From Candidatus Fermentibacterota bacterium (GTDB lineage Bacteria > Fermentibacterota > Fermentibacteria > Fermentibacterales > JCC-6): a stretch of DNA of 64,000 nucleotides. Every line of letters starts with the position of its first letter. Position 1 is the first letter of the stretch. The position numbers were made by a program, and so were the translations under genes. The DNA lies in contig WJMA01000015.1 of assembly GCA_014728175.1 (NCBI GenBank), positions 96,673 through 160,672 on the forward strand, read 5' to 3'. Positions 52,866-61,829 of this stretch are shown piece by piece. The notes under the pieces were generated by a model. The model did no database searches and was not told the origin of the DNA. It saw only the letters and a list, made by a program, of their open reading frames with translations.

Positions 52866-53276
52866 TTACCTCACCACCACCTTCGAGCCGTCCACCAGCC
52901 ATTCGTAGGCCCAGCAGGCGGTGTTTCTTCCCAGCCTTATGCAACCGTGCGAGGTGGGCAGCCCCAGTTTGTCGAGGTGCTCCGGCGAGCTCTCGTGCAG
53001 CCCCAGCTGGCCCTGCGGATCTATGCATATCCAGTAGGGCATCCGAACCATGTAGCTGCTGCTGACCGGCGCTCTCCTGCGGTACAGGACGGTGAAGGTC
53101 CCGGTGGGGGTCTCGTGCTCGGGCCGACCACTGGAGACGAATGCGGCCTGGGCCTCCACCCCGTTCTCCAGGAATACGGCCACCTGACGATCGAGCGAAA
53201 CCTGCAGGGATCTGCCGGGGACGGACTCTTCCCGGTCGCTCTCCCATCCAATCGGATAGGACACGGCGGTGATCAT
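52866..53276 (-). CDS. L,D-transpeptidase (YkuD domain)
   Basis: YkuD-type enzyme that cross-links peptidoglycan or attaches proteins to it. The active site is HGCIRLGRNTA with the preceding LGLPTS, and TPTGTFTVLYRRR marks the domain start. The first ATG gives a 136-residue product without a clear export signal. In frame upstream, a CTG at 53315 lies six bases after AGGGAG and adds LVTLISAVRAALA, which would complete a signal peptide or anchor, so the true start may be this CTG. Monocistronic, divergent from the TPR lipoprotein gene. Confidence 0.85.
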   Translation of the reverse strand: MITAVSYPIGWESDREESVPGRSLQVSLDRQVAVFLENGVEAQAAFVSSGRPEHETPTGTFTVLYRRRAPVSSSYMVRMPYWICIDPQGQLGLHESSPEHLDKLGLPTSHGCIRLGRNTACWAYEWLVDGSKVVVR

Positions 53277-53486
53277 GGCCAGCGCGGCGCGAACCGCTGA
53301 GATCAGTGTGACCAGCTCGGGCTCCCTTCGGCAGTTACAACGACCAGTTGTGCACTATTATGCTACGATGGGAGGTGTCAAGCATCGTTGCGGTTGACCG
53401 GCCGGGGGGCTCTGGGCAGATTTGCATGAGCCTACGACACCGATCCGATGAACGCAGTCACACCCGTTGAGAAATGGAGGGTACGT

Positions 53487-54782
53487 TTGTCTACAACCGA
53501 CAGAAGAGCCCTGACCGTCGGCCTGATTCTTTCGATGATTCTCATAGGCTCCTGCGCCTCGCCGGCGCTAACCGGGATGAAGGTGCACATTCAGAACGGC
53601 GAGTACCAGGAGGCTATCGACCTCGCAGACAGCGTAATTGCGACTACGGAGGGCGAGAATCCCCAGATCTGGTACTGGCGGGGAGTGGCTTTGGAGGCCA
53701 TAAGCAGATATCGCGAAGCAGCCGAGAGCTACGACCAGGCCTACCAGCTGGACCCCGGAATGGGCGAGGAGATAGCCAACAACTGGTACGTCTTTTACAA
53801 CGCGGCCGCCGCTTACCTGGAGGACGACCAGCCCGATAGGGCCATGGACGTCCTGCAGATGGGAAGCGAGATAGCGCCCGAACGGCCCGAGTTCGACCAG
53901 ATGCTGGGCGAGATGCACATGCAGCTGGGCGAGAACCAGGAGGCCCTGGCCAGCTTCAACACCGCATACGACCTGTCGATACCTCTGATCGAGAGGTACG
54001 AGCGGGAGCTGGAGGCAGCCACCGACCCCGGAGAGAGGGGCGATATCAGCGACCTGCTTACCCAGACCAAGAGCAACGCGGTGATCTCCCTTTACAACAT
54101 GGCCATGATACACAAGAACATGGCTCTCAACGCCAGGAGCGAGCAGGCCAGGCAGGAGGAGCTGCAGAAGACCGAGGATGTGCTCTACGAAGCTCTGGAC
54201 ATCGATCCGGCCAACCCGGACGTTCTGAGCGAGCTGGCCGACATATACCTCCTTCAGGGTGAGTACGACGAAGCCATGGGCATCTTCGATGAGGCCCTGG
54301 AGGGAATCGAAGCGGCCGTAGAGGAAGGCTGGCTCGGAGAAGACCAGGCCGGTGATATGAGACAGGACATCCTGCTCACCAGGGGCATAGCGCTGCTGGA
54401 GATGGAGAGGTACACCGAAGCCATAGAGCAGCTCAACGAGGTTCTCGAGCAGGCCGGTGAGGACTTCGACGTTCTGGCGAGCGTGGCCCACGGCTACTTC
54501 ATGGTCGACAGGTACCAGGACGCTCTGGATATGCTGGACAGGGCACTCGCCGTAAGGGGGCTGACCCCACAGCAGAAGGCCGAGGGCTACTACATGAGGT
54601 TCGCCTCCTACAACCGGCTGGAGATGGACGAGGAAGCCGCCAACGCTTTGGAGACCGCACTGGAGTTCGATCCGGACAACGCGGACTACTGGGAGTACCT
54701 GGCCAGCACCTACAGCAGGCTGGGTCGTCGCAGAGACGCCATCAATGCAATGAACAAGGCCGAGGAACTAAGGGGAAACTGA
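53487..54782 (+). CDS. TPR-repeat lipoprotein
   Basis: 431 residues. The TTG at 53487 follows GGAGGG and gives a type II signal peptide, RRALTVGLILSMILIGSC, with lipidation at the Cys; an ATG at 53448 has no ribosome binding site. The remainder is made of about ten tetratricopeptide helical pairs (for example YREAAESYDQAYQLDP, YDEAMGIFDEALEGI, YQDALDMLDRALAV). Likely a periplasmic scaffold on a membrane, as for BamD/NlpI-type proteins, but no closer family is evident. Convergent with the membrane-protein cassette. Confidence 0.87.
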   Translation: MSTTDRRALTVGLILSMILIGSCASPALTGMKVHIQNGEYQEAIDLADSVIATTEGENPQIWYWRGVALEAISRYREAAESYDQAYQLDPGMGEEIANNWYVFYNAAAAYLEDDQPDRAMDVLQMGSEIAPERPEFDQMLGEMHMQLGENQEALASFNTAYDLSIPLIERYERELEAATDPGERGDISDLLTQTKSNAVISLYNMAMIHKNMALNARSEQARQEELQKTEDVLYEALDIDPANPDVLSELADIYLLQGEYDEAMGIFDEALEGIEAAVEEGWLGEDQAGDMRQDILLTRGIALLEMERYTEAIEQLNEVLEQAGEDFDVLASVAHGYFMVDRYQDALDMLDRALAVRGLTPQQKAEGYYMRFASYNRLEMDEEAANALETALEFDPDNADYWEYLASTYSRLGRRRDAINAMNKAEELRGN

Positions 54783-54808
54783 CCGCCGGGTTCCGAAGGC
54801 GTTCACAG

Positions 54809-57256
54809 TCACCGGCTCCGTCGAACCAAACGGTCGACGGAGCCGGGCCCTATCTGTCTTACCAGTTCCATTCTTAGCGATCCATGGTCCGGTAACGGAT
54901 ATCCGGAATCGTGGAGAGCGGAGTACTGCTCGTAGGAGGCTTGCAGAGAGCCGCTTTCCCACAGGCAGTCGGCCAGGAGCAGCCTGGCCCGATGGTATCC
55001 GGGCGCGGCCGAAAGGGCCGCCTTAAGATGCTCGACCGCCGATTCCGGCCTTCCGGCCATACGCTCGACCCTGGCTCTGGCGTATAGATTCGACGGAGTC
55101 GCCGCGCCCCGCAACGCTTCCCCGGTGTGGAAAAGCGCCAGCGAGTCCCGACCGGACAGGCCCAAGAGAACGCCGGCCGCCGCTCCGGACCATGGCGGTA
55201 CGGTGTCGCAGCCCATGGCGCTGTCCACCATTGCCAGCGCAGAGTCGGCCATTCCGGCGGTGAACAGGGCACTGGCCAGGGTCATGGTGCCTTCGGCCGG
55301 AATCTGTCCCGACCGGAGCGACCCGATTCCACTGGGTGGTACCAGGGGAAGGAACGCCTGCGGCAACGTGTCCCGTCCCGTGCGGTGGTACAGAATTATG
55401 CGGAGGGCAGATCGAAGCTGATGGTACCCCAGGTCCGTGGCCACGGACAGGGCCTCCCGGGTATCGCCCTTCCTGGCCAGCGACCAGCAGCGTACCTGGC
55501 GGAGAAATCCCGGGGTACCGGTTGGCAGTGGCTTTCCGGACAACGCGGTGAAGAGACGGTTTAGCAGCTCCGAGGCTCCCGGTCCTCCGGCTATTCGCAG
55601 GGCCCCAGGCAGGTCGCCTTCCCTCAGATGCAACGCCGCTTTGGCCACCATGGCAACGGTCATTGCCCTTCGCCCGCGGGAGGCGCTGTCCAGCTCCCGC
55701 GCCCGGCCTTCGGGGATCAGGTGGGGAGGTATGCTGAGCAGGGCGCCCGGTCTGAGGGGATCGACGTACCGGTAGGCGAGGTGCCCCAATCCGGCGTCTT
55801 CCAGGAAATCGGTACGGGCGTAGGCCACGGTGAGACTGTCCCAGTATACGGGGAGCCATTGGGGGAGGTCGGACATCAGATAGGCTGACGAGCCGGGGTT
55901 TCGGGGCCGGTCGAAGAGGCCGATGTCGATTCCCCGGGCCTGCAGAGCTTGTAGCTGCTCGGCGAGAGCCGTTCTTTCCTGCAGGCAGGTGAGAAGGAGG
56001 TACTCGGCGTAGAAGCTCTGCGGATATAGGGGACATCTGCCGTCCATGTACAGCGGAAGCCTCTCTCCGAACCTGTACTCCAGGTAGCCGGATATCTCGT
56101 TGGTGTTGACAATCGTAGCCTCGAGCAACTCCGGGTGGTCCTCCAAATAGTCGGCCAGGCCTACCGGATAGACGTTCCAGTCCACCCGGGCGCCGAGCTG
56201 CCTGGGAGGGCCGACCTCCCTGGGAACGCCGTAAGCGAAAGGTACGACCAGTACCGATGCCAGGAGGATCCAGGCCATACCCCTTCTCGCCCTCCCCCGG
56301 ACCAGAGGGGGAAGCCAGGCCAGACAGGCCAGGGAGAAGAAGTCCACGTTCCGGGCCGCGAAAACGCTGGCCGCCGATAGAACCCCAATGCCCACCACGT
56401 GTGAACGTACCAAACGCTTCCTTCTCACGATTATAAGAACCACCGCCGCGGCGATCAGAAGGGAGAGGACAATGGCGGTCCGGCTAAGGGGCAGCCCCGG
56501 CTGGTAACGGGGGTCGAAGGGACTCCACCATTCCCATATGCTCTCTCTGAACAGGGGTCTGGAAAGGAACTCCCTGAGGTATAGGATCGAACCGAATCCG
56601 TTGGGATGGACCCCCGAGCAGAGCAGGGCGACGAACGGGAGAAGGGCGGATCTCGCCGCCCTGCCGAGTCTTCCGCCCAGAAGATCGTCCACCACCGGAA
56701 GCGCCAGCAGGAATATCCCCATAACGAATCCCGCGTGGGTGTTGACCCATGTGATCTGCAGGGGTACGAATACCGCCAGGGACAGCACCGGTCTGGACCG
56801 AAGCCTGGGAACGAGCCAGAGGTATAGCCCGAAGAAGCCGATACTGAAAACGTGTGGCCTTACCAGCCATCTGGGTTGGCTGAGAGAGAGCCACGCCACC
56901 CCCATCAGAACGCAGGCCGCGGCCGATGCCCCCCTTCCTCTGGCCGCCAGCAGGGAAAAGACAACCGCCAGCGCCACCACCAACGCCTTCAGCAGTACCG
57001 GCCCCGCCTCCCCCAGCAGCAGCCAAGTGGCGGCGAAGAGCACCTCCGCCAGCCATTCCTGCTGCACCCATCTCTGTCCCTTCATGGTGTGGGTGAAGGG
57101 GTCGGTGGTCCTGATCTCTCCGGTTCGGAGGATGTCCTCTCCGTTTCTCAGGTGCCAGAAGAAGTTTCCGTTATGTATGGGGGTCAGGGCGTAGAGCGCG
57201 CAGCAGAGGACCAGGAAGGCCAGAAGGAGCCGCTCCCCATCAATCCGAAAGCTCAC
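54809..57256 (-). CDS. GT-C-like polytopic membrane protein with TPR-like C-terminus
   Basis: 815 residues. About ten transmembrane segments fill residues 8-350. The first loop reads FFWHLRNGEDILRTGEIRTTDPF, then WVQQEWLAEVLF, reminiscent of GT-C and PMT-like membrane glycosyltransferases. A periplasmic domain has INTNEISGYLEYRFGERLPL and LYMDGRCPLYPQSF. The last ~250 residues are helical repeats of TPR type. GTG start, 17 bases inside the DUF2723 gene. It is the last gene of the four-gene cassette and possibly transfers or senses a lipid-linked glycan, but no named family is certain. Confidence 0.75.
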   Translation of the reverse strand: MSFRIDGERLLLAFLVLCCALYALTPIHNGNFFWHLRNGEDILRTGEIRTTDPFTHTMKGQRWVQQEWLAEVLFAATWLLLGEAGPVLLKALVVALAVVFSLLAARGRGASAAACVLMGVAWLSLSQPRWLVRPHVFSIGFFGLYLWLVPRLRSRPVLSLAVFVPLQITWVNTHAGFVMGIFLLALPVVDDLLGGRLGRAARSALLPFVALLCSGVHPNGFGSILYLREFLSRPLFRESIWEWWSPFDPRYQPGLPLSRTAIVLSLLIAAAVVLIIVRRKRLVRSHVVGIGVLSAASVFAARNVDFFSLACLAWLPPLVRGRARRGMAWILLASVLVVPFAYGVPREVGPPRQLGARVDWNVYPVGLADYLEDHPELLEATIVNTNEISGYLEYRFGERLPLYMDGRCPLYPQSFYAEYLLLTCLQERTALAEQLQALQARGIDIGLFDRPRNPGSSAYLMSDLPQWLPVYWDSLTVAYARTDFLEDAGLGHLAYRYVDPLRPGALLSIPPHLIPEGRARELDSASRGRRAMTVAMVAKAALHLREGDLPGALRIAGGPGASELLNRLFTALSGKPLPTGTPGFLRQVRCWSLARKGDTREALSVATDLGYHQLRSALRIILYHRTGRDTLPQAFLPLVPPSGIGSLRSGQIPAEGTMTLASALFTAGMADSALAMVDSAMGCDTVPPWSGAAAGVLLGLSGRDSLALFHTGEALRGAATPSNLYARARVERMAGRPESAVEHLKAALSAAPGYHRARLLLADCLWESGSLQASYEQYSALHDSGYPLPDHGSLRMELVRQIGPGSVDRLVRRSR
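54812..54846. terminator. Long perfect hairpin at convergent gene ends
   Basis: CCGGCTCCGTCGA pairs perfectly with TCGACGGAGCCGG (13 pairs) around a nine-base loop. It begins 29 bases after the TPR lipoprotein stop and lies in the final codons of the convergent gene, so it can serve transcripts from both sides. No T tract follows on either strand. Confidence 0.55.
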
Positions 57257-58721
57257 GAAGCCTCACCAGCCTGTTCCTGGTCACGTCCGTGGCAGCCATC
57301 GCGAACGCTTCCTCCCAGAAGTCGTTTTTCCGTTGCTCGTCCTCCATCTGAACTGCCCTCCTGGCGATGCATTCCGCTATGGCGTCCCGGCCGAACTCGC
57401 AGAAGGGATCCAGCTCTTCCCGGAACGTGTCGTACATGGACCAGTCCGGCCGGCCCGGTCTCTCGGCCGTGAACAAGAGCCCCCACAACGGAAGGCGCCC
57501 CCAGGCCCTGGTGGCGTAAACAGGGCGTCCGCCGATGACCGGGGGGATCACCTCCGGATTTACGGGCAGCGGCCTGAACGAGAAGTAGTTGCCATATAGA
57601 TCCGCCGGAAGCAGATCCGGTCTTCTATCCTCGAATCGGAAAAGATGAGCGGCGTAGTAAGTGTTATGGCCGACAGTAAAATATACTCCGTTAGGCCCCG
57701 CGCTTCTCATCAGGTCACAGGCTATGGTTCTCGCCGTACGGTCTCCGGCCCGCCAGGCCCCGGCGGTTCCGGCGACTGAAGCGGCTGCCACCAGTCCCCA
57801 GCAAAGCATTCGGGCCACTCCTCCCCGCGAGGTAAGCCTGGTCATACCTTCGGCAACCCATAGAACGACGGGAAACAGCAAGAGCCAGGAGAGGCTGCCG
57901 ATGTCCACGATGTCGTAGAGCGACAGGAATGCCGCCGAGAGAAGAACGACCATGATCGATGAAAGCCGGGGGAACCGCCGGGAGAGAACCGCGAAGCAGG
58001 CGAGAACGGCCAGCGCTATCGGTCCCAACTCCGACAGCACCTTAAAGAGGGGCTGGATGGAAGGCGTCTGCACATTCTTGCTGTACATGCTCATGTAGGC
58101 CGTAAGGCTGTTTATGTTGCCCGGCTTGCCGTAGTGCAGCATCAGGTTGCCCCCCGCCCTCAGTGGAACGTAGAGGAGAAGGCTCAGGGGGAGAGCGGCC
58201 AAAGGCAGCCATCTCCTGGATTCGCTGCTTCGAAGAACCAGGGGCGCGGCAAATACGGAAACCGGATGACCACCGAAGATCGACAGCGATAGAGCGTAGG
58301 GGCCGGAAGGTGTTCTCCGCATCCATACTGCGATGCAAACCAGAAGGATGGACAGCCCGTGGATCTCCAGGACGTTCAACTGTGACATCACCGGAGTAAG
58401 CGTCATGTATAGGATACTGGCGGCCAAGGAGGTATGGGGGTCGAGATCCAGGCTGGAAAGGGCCATGACCATGGCTCCGGCGGCCAGGCCGGCCAGAAGC
58501 GAGTTAATCGCTCTCAGATCCCGATAGCCCTGACAGCCGCTGGACTTGAGTATCGCCAGGAAGAGCGGATAACCCGGAGGATGCACCACCTCCAGATCGG
58601 AGCCTCCTATCGAGAACTCGGCACCGTCCACCGCATCGATCTGGGAGGGACCGCTGATCCATGACAGGCAGGCAACGACCGCCACCGCTGCGGTCGCCGC
58701 TAGAACGAGATCTCTCGACAA
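57240..58721 (-). CDS. DUF2723 family membrane protein (putative protein O-glycosyltransferase)
   Basis: 493 residues with about ten transmembrane segments. The first periplasmic loop has the DUF2723/GT-C pattern DAVDGAEFSIGGSDLEVVHPPGYPLFL, in which the acidic residues before the His-Pro-Pro are thought to be catalytic. DUF2723 proteins are common in the FCB group, where some are linked to protein O-glycosylation or surface glycans. A soluble C-terminal part includes YFTVGHNTYYAAHLFRF. TTG start, overlapping the upstream gene by 22 bases and the downstream one by 17, so the three are translationally coupled. Confidence 0.85.
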   Translation of the reverse strand: MSRDLVLAATAAVAVVACLSWISGPSQIDAVDGAEFSIGGSDLEVVHPPGYPLFLAILKSSGCQGYRDLRAINSLLAGLAAGAMVMALSSLDLDPHTSLAASILYMTLTPVMSQLNVLEIHGLSILLVCIAVWMRRTPSGPYALSLSIFGGHPVSVFAAPLVLRSSESRRWLPLAALPLSLLLYVPLRAGGNLMLHYGKPGNINSLTAYMSMYSKNVQTPSIQPLFKVLSELGPIALAVLACFAVLSRRFPRLSSIMVVLLSAAFLSLYDIVDIGSLSWLLLFPVVLWVAEGMTRLTSRGGVARMLCWGLVAAASVAGTAGAWRAGDRTARTIACDLMRSAGPNGVYFTVGHNTYYAAHLFRFEDRRPDLLPADLYGNYFSFRPLPVNPEVIPPVIGGRPVYATRAWGRLPLWGLLFTAERPGRPDWSMYDTFREELDPFCEFGRDAIAECIARRAVQMEDEQRKNDFWEEAFAMAATDVTRNRLVRLRELSD

Positions 58722-60991
58722 AGCGAGTCCAGCAGAGCCGAAGAGGGCCTAAGGTTGCCGGCCTTCCTCAGGCTCTGACGTGCCTCTCGATTCCTGCCCA
58801 TCGTTTGCAGAGCAGCCGCTCTGTACAGATGGAAGCATGCCTGGTTGGGATGGACGAAGAGCGCGTACCTGCTGTGAACCTCGGCCCTCCGGTAAAGGCC
58901 CAGCTCCAGGGAGGCCTGACAGGCCACCTCCGTTACGGAGGGGTCGGGGTCCGGGGTGGAGGCCAGGTATCTCTCCGCGTAGCCCAGGGCGCTGTCGGGC
59001 CTATGGGCGTGGAGGCTCCAGAGCGCGGCCACTTCCAGGACCTGGGGCGAGCCGGGCTTTAGTATCAGGCATTGGGCCAGAAGCTCCTCGGAGTCGGGCG
59101 GTTTTCCCGAGAGCAGGGGAGCCCTGAGCCTGGCCAGCATGATGGGTACCGAGGACCGGAACCGGGAATCCGCCTTCCCGAAGATCGAGTCGAAGGGAAG
59201 CCCCGCGGCTCCCCGCAGGCCGATGGTCCAGGCGTAGTCCCTGGGCTCGGAATGGGGATGGCTGGCCGCCAGGTCGGCGTAGCTGATCGCCGCGGTGCTG
59301 TCTCCCAGAGCCAGCATGGCCCTGGAGTACGCTCTGTACACCAGTGGGGAAGAGCCGATAATCTCGTGAAGGCGGGACAACGTGGTGGTGTCCCCGCGCA
59401 CGCCGGCCCGACTGGCCGTAACCTCCACCATTCCGTCGGGATGTTCGGTTTCACTGGCGCTGACGTAGCGATCCAGTAGCCGGGCGAACTCCCGGTCCGA
59501 GGCGCCGGACAGGGCGAGGTTGATTCCCACCTTCAGCATGTCGGCCGATGAATCTCCCGCCGCGGTAGCGATGCCGTAAGCCCATTCGGCTCTCTCCGTC
59601 ATCCCCAGCAGGTGCGAGGACTCGGCCAGGCTGCGCATTCCCTCCCCGCGGGCGGCACGGTGGGACGCGGCGGCCAGGGAGTAGCGTAGTCTGTTGCTGG
59701 AGGAGAAGCTGGCGTTGGCTCTTTTCCAGAAAGTGGCCGGGGAGGTGGGCCTGACCGGGGCCAGAACCGCCGCGACGGCAACCGAGACCCAGGCGAGGAT
59801 AATCGCCGCCTTTCGGAAGGAGGTAAGGAGACCGCTGATCAAGGCCGCAGCGGTCGCGACCAGAATGCCCGCGCTCCCGAAGGGATCGATCACCGGAGAG
59901 GCGGTGGCCAGAAGAAGCGAAGGATAGAGCAGAAGACCGCTTACCCATCTGGGCCCGGGGAGCATCGAGGCGGCGAGTCCCAGAGAGAGCAAAGCCAGAG
60001 TGGGCCATCCTACGGCCGAAGCGATGAACAGCCCTGCCGCAGCCATCGAGAGTCTCCATTTTCCAGGCCACGCCAGACTCAGGAACACGGCCACCGCAGC
60101 CAGCAGCGCACCGGCGATGGAAATCAGATCGGCACCGGCGAGCTCGGAGAACCGCAACGCCGACACCATTGCCGCCGCGGTTCCGGCCAGACATACCAGC
60201 AGTCCGTGTAGATTCTTACCCGCAAAGGATGCCAGTTGCGACCATTTGTCCCTTCGCAGGAGGAAGACGGTGAGCATGGCGGCGATCGATACCGGCCAGA
60301 CATCGAGCAGGAACACGGAGAAATGTGCTCCTCCGGTCAGTCGGGGAGCGGTCGATACGTGCCACTGGTAGAACATCTGGGTACGGTCCGCGTAGGGAAA
60401 GGCCGGTCCCGTCAGCAGGTAGACCAGGAAGGGAAAGGTGAAGAAGAGCAGAAATACCACGGCCATGACCACGGTGGTGAGCAATCCCCTGAGGGCCCGG
60501 AATCGATTCGATACGGAGGCTGCGAACAGCCCGGCCAGGATGCATCCCAGAGCGGCCTCCAGCCTGATTCCGGCGGTTGTTCCCACCAGGCTTACGGTGG
60601 GGTTAAAGAAATTCAGAAGGAAGTGTTCGGCGTTGATCCTGTCCAGGGGGAAGTATCCGATGGGCTCGGAGGTCCCGGCGAAGAAGTCTATGATCGGGGG
60701 CAGCAACGTCAACATCCAGGCGAATATCATGAGTTTGAGCAACCCGCGCAGAGGGTAGCTGGACAGTACGTGAAGGATCAGGGTAAGAACCAGCATAGGG
60801 AAGACGTAAGCTATGGGAAAATGGTACACGAATGCCGGCGGGGCGAAGAGCCCTCCGGTTCCGGCGCTCTCCAGTACGTTTCTCAGAATTACGGTGGTAA
60901 GGAATATTACCGCCAGCTGCAGGGGGGAGACGGGAATGGAGGCCATTCTATCGGCCAGCCTCGCCACCCTGTTAAGTACCGCGGGCCTCAC
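58700..60991 (-). CDS. Polytopic membrane protein with TPR-like C-terminal domain
   Basis: 763 residues, not assigned to a family. The first ~450 residues contain roughly twelve to fourteen hydrophobic segments with long, Gly/Ala/Leu-rich helices (LAVIFLTTVILRNVLES, AYVFPMLVLTLILHVLSS). From about 450 to the end it is soluble and alpha-helical with TPR-like units (LAESSHLLGMTERAEWAYGIA, VYRAYSRAMLALGDSTAAI, GYAERYLASTP). GTG start overlapping the lipoprotein stop (GTGA). Membrane-plus-TPR layout parallels the 815-residue protein two genes on. Confidence 0.75.
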   Translation of the reverse strand: MRPAVLNRVARLADRMASIPVSPLQLAVIFLTTVILRNVLESAGTGGLFAPPAFVYHFPIAYVFPMLVLTLILHVLSSYPLRGLLKLMIFAWMLTLLPPIIDFFAGTSEPIGYFPLDRINAEHFLLNFFNPTVSLVGTTAGIRLEAALGCILAGLFAASVSNRFRALRGLLTTVVMAVVFLLFFTFPFLVYLLTGPAFPYADRTQMFYQWHVSTAPRLTGGAHFSVFLLDVWPVSIAAMLTVFLLRRDKWSQLASFAGKNLHGLLVCLAGTAAAMVSALRFSELAGADLISIAGALLAAVAVFLSLAWPGKWRLSMAAAGLFIASAVGWPTLALLSLGLAASMLPGPRWVSGLLLYPSLLLATASPVIDPFGSAGILVATAAALISGLLTSFRKAAIILAWVSVAVAAVLAPVRPTSPATFWKRANASFSSSNRLRYSLAAASHRAARGEGMRSLAESSHLLGMTERAEWAYGIATAAGDSSADMLKVGINLALSGASDREFARLLDRYVSASETEHPDGMVEVTASRAGVRGDTTTLSRLHEIIGSSPLVYRAYSRAMLALGDSTAAISYADLAASHPHSEPRDYAWTIGLRGAAGLPFDSIFGKADSRFRSSVPIMLARLRAPLLSGKPPDSEELLAQCLILKPGSPQVLEVAALWSLHAHRPDSALGYAERYLASTPDPDPSVTEVACQASLELGLYRRAEVHSRYALFVHPNQACFHLYRAAALQTMGRNREARQSLRKAGNLRPSSALLDSLCREISF

Positions 60992-61761
60992 CAGCTCACG
61001 TCCCCGGTCAGTACTTCTATGGCCGGAAGACGCTCTATCCGACCGGGATCGACGGGAAGCCCTGCCAGCACCCTGGTAGTGGTCAACACTCCCCCGACCC
61101 CCAGACCCATAATCGTATCACGACGTACGAACTCGCCGGCTATTGCCACCCATCCCCTGTAATCCGGGAGGCTGGGTGGAGAGTACAGCAACAGAGAGCC
61201 CCCCGTCCGTTCGATGACCGAAAGCCAGTAGCTCGCCAATTCCGGGACGTCCTCGTCTTCCAGCCCCCTTGCTCGAATGGCCACCGCGTCGGGCTGGTAC
61301 TTGTCGAACAGCCGGACCAGGGCTGCCTGGGTGCCCCGCCACGAGTTCCAGTCGGAGGACTGGATCTCCGATTCGAGCGACTGTGGGCGGAACCCGCAAA
61401 CGTTTCCCGTCGAGTCTACCTGGAGAGCAATGTGGCTTCTCTCGGAGCCTTCCGGAAGCCGGCCCGCGTCGTAGAGCAGCATCAGACGTCCCGAAGAGAT
61501 CATCAGCTCCACGAAGCTTCGGGTCACGTCCGGTACGTCGGCTTCGTCCAGACTTATGCATAGCTTCCCGGCCGCAACGGGTATCCGGGGTTGCTCCCCC
61601 AGGCTCCATGGAATCCGGGCCGAGGCCGGAAGGTCCACCAGCTCTATGAGAATGATGGGCTTGGGAGGCGGCTCCTCGCCGGATTTACCGATCTCCGCGC
61701 CTTGATCGGCGCATCCGAGGATCAGCAGCAGGAGGGTAAGCGGTACGTATCTCTCTTTCAA
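60988..61761 (-). CDS. Lipoprotein resembling the end of an alkaline-phosphatase-fold domain
   Basis: 257 residues with signal peptide VPLTLLLLILGC and lipidation at residue 17. The C-terminal half (DKYQPDAVAIRARG, SVIERTGGSLLLYSPPSL, GWVAIAGEFVRRDT, VGGVLTTTRVLAGLPVDPG) follows the final part of phosphodiesterase/alkaline-phosphatase-superfamily proteins, where the gene product normally ends with a VAPTILxLLGLP-type helix. The metal-binding Asp/His residues of active enzymes are not visible, so it is likely a binding or pseudo-enzyme relative. It begins the cassette, coupled to the next gene by a GTGA overlap. Confidence 0.7.
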   Translation of the reverse strand: MKERYVPLTLLLLILGCADQGAEIGKSGEEPPPKPIILIELVDLPASARIPWSLGEQPRIPVAAGKLCISLDEADVPDVTRSFVELMISSGRLMLLYDAGRLPEGSERSHIALQVDSTGNVCGFRPQSLESEIQSSDWNSWRGTQAALVRLFDKYQPDAVAIRARGLEDEDVPELASYWLSVIERTGGSLLLYSPPSLPDYRGWVAIAGEFVRRDTIMGLGVGGVLTTTRVLAGLPVDPGRIERLPAIEVLTGDVSW

Positions 61762-61800
61762 GGAACCTTCCAGCCCTTTGTCCGCATGGGGGCCTCAACG

Positions 61801-61829
61801 CAGAGAAGACGTGCCCCACGTCCGTTCTG
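61801..61829 (-). terminator. Hairpin after the secreted metalloprotease gene
   Basis: GACGTG/CACGTC with the loop CCC, plus an outer CAGA/TCTG, directly beyond the protease stop codon on the minus strand and before the lipoprotein-led cassette. No T tract. Confidence 0.4.

Noticed and set aside
53337..53381. Bidirectional promoters between the L,D-transpeptidase and TPR lipoprotein genes
   Set aside because: TTACAA, TTGACA (minus strand) and AT-rich hexamers are present, but spacers are off by 2 or more bases, so no promoter is listed.
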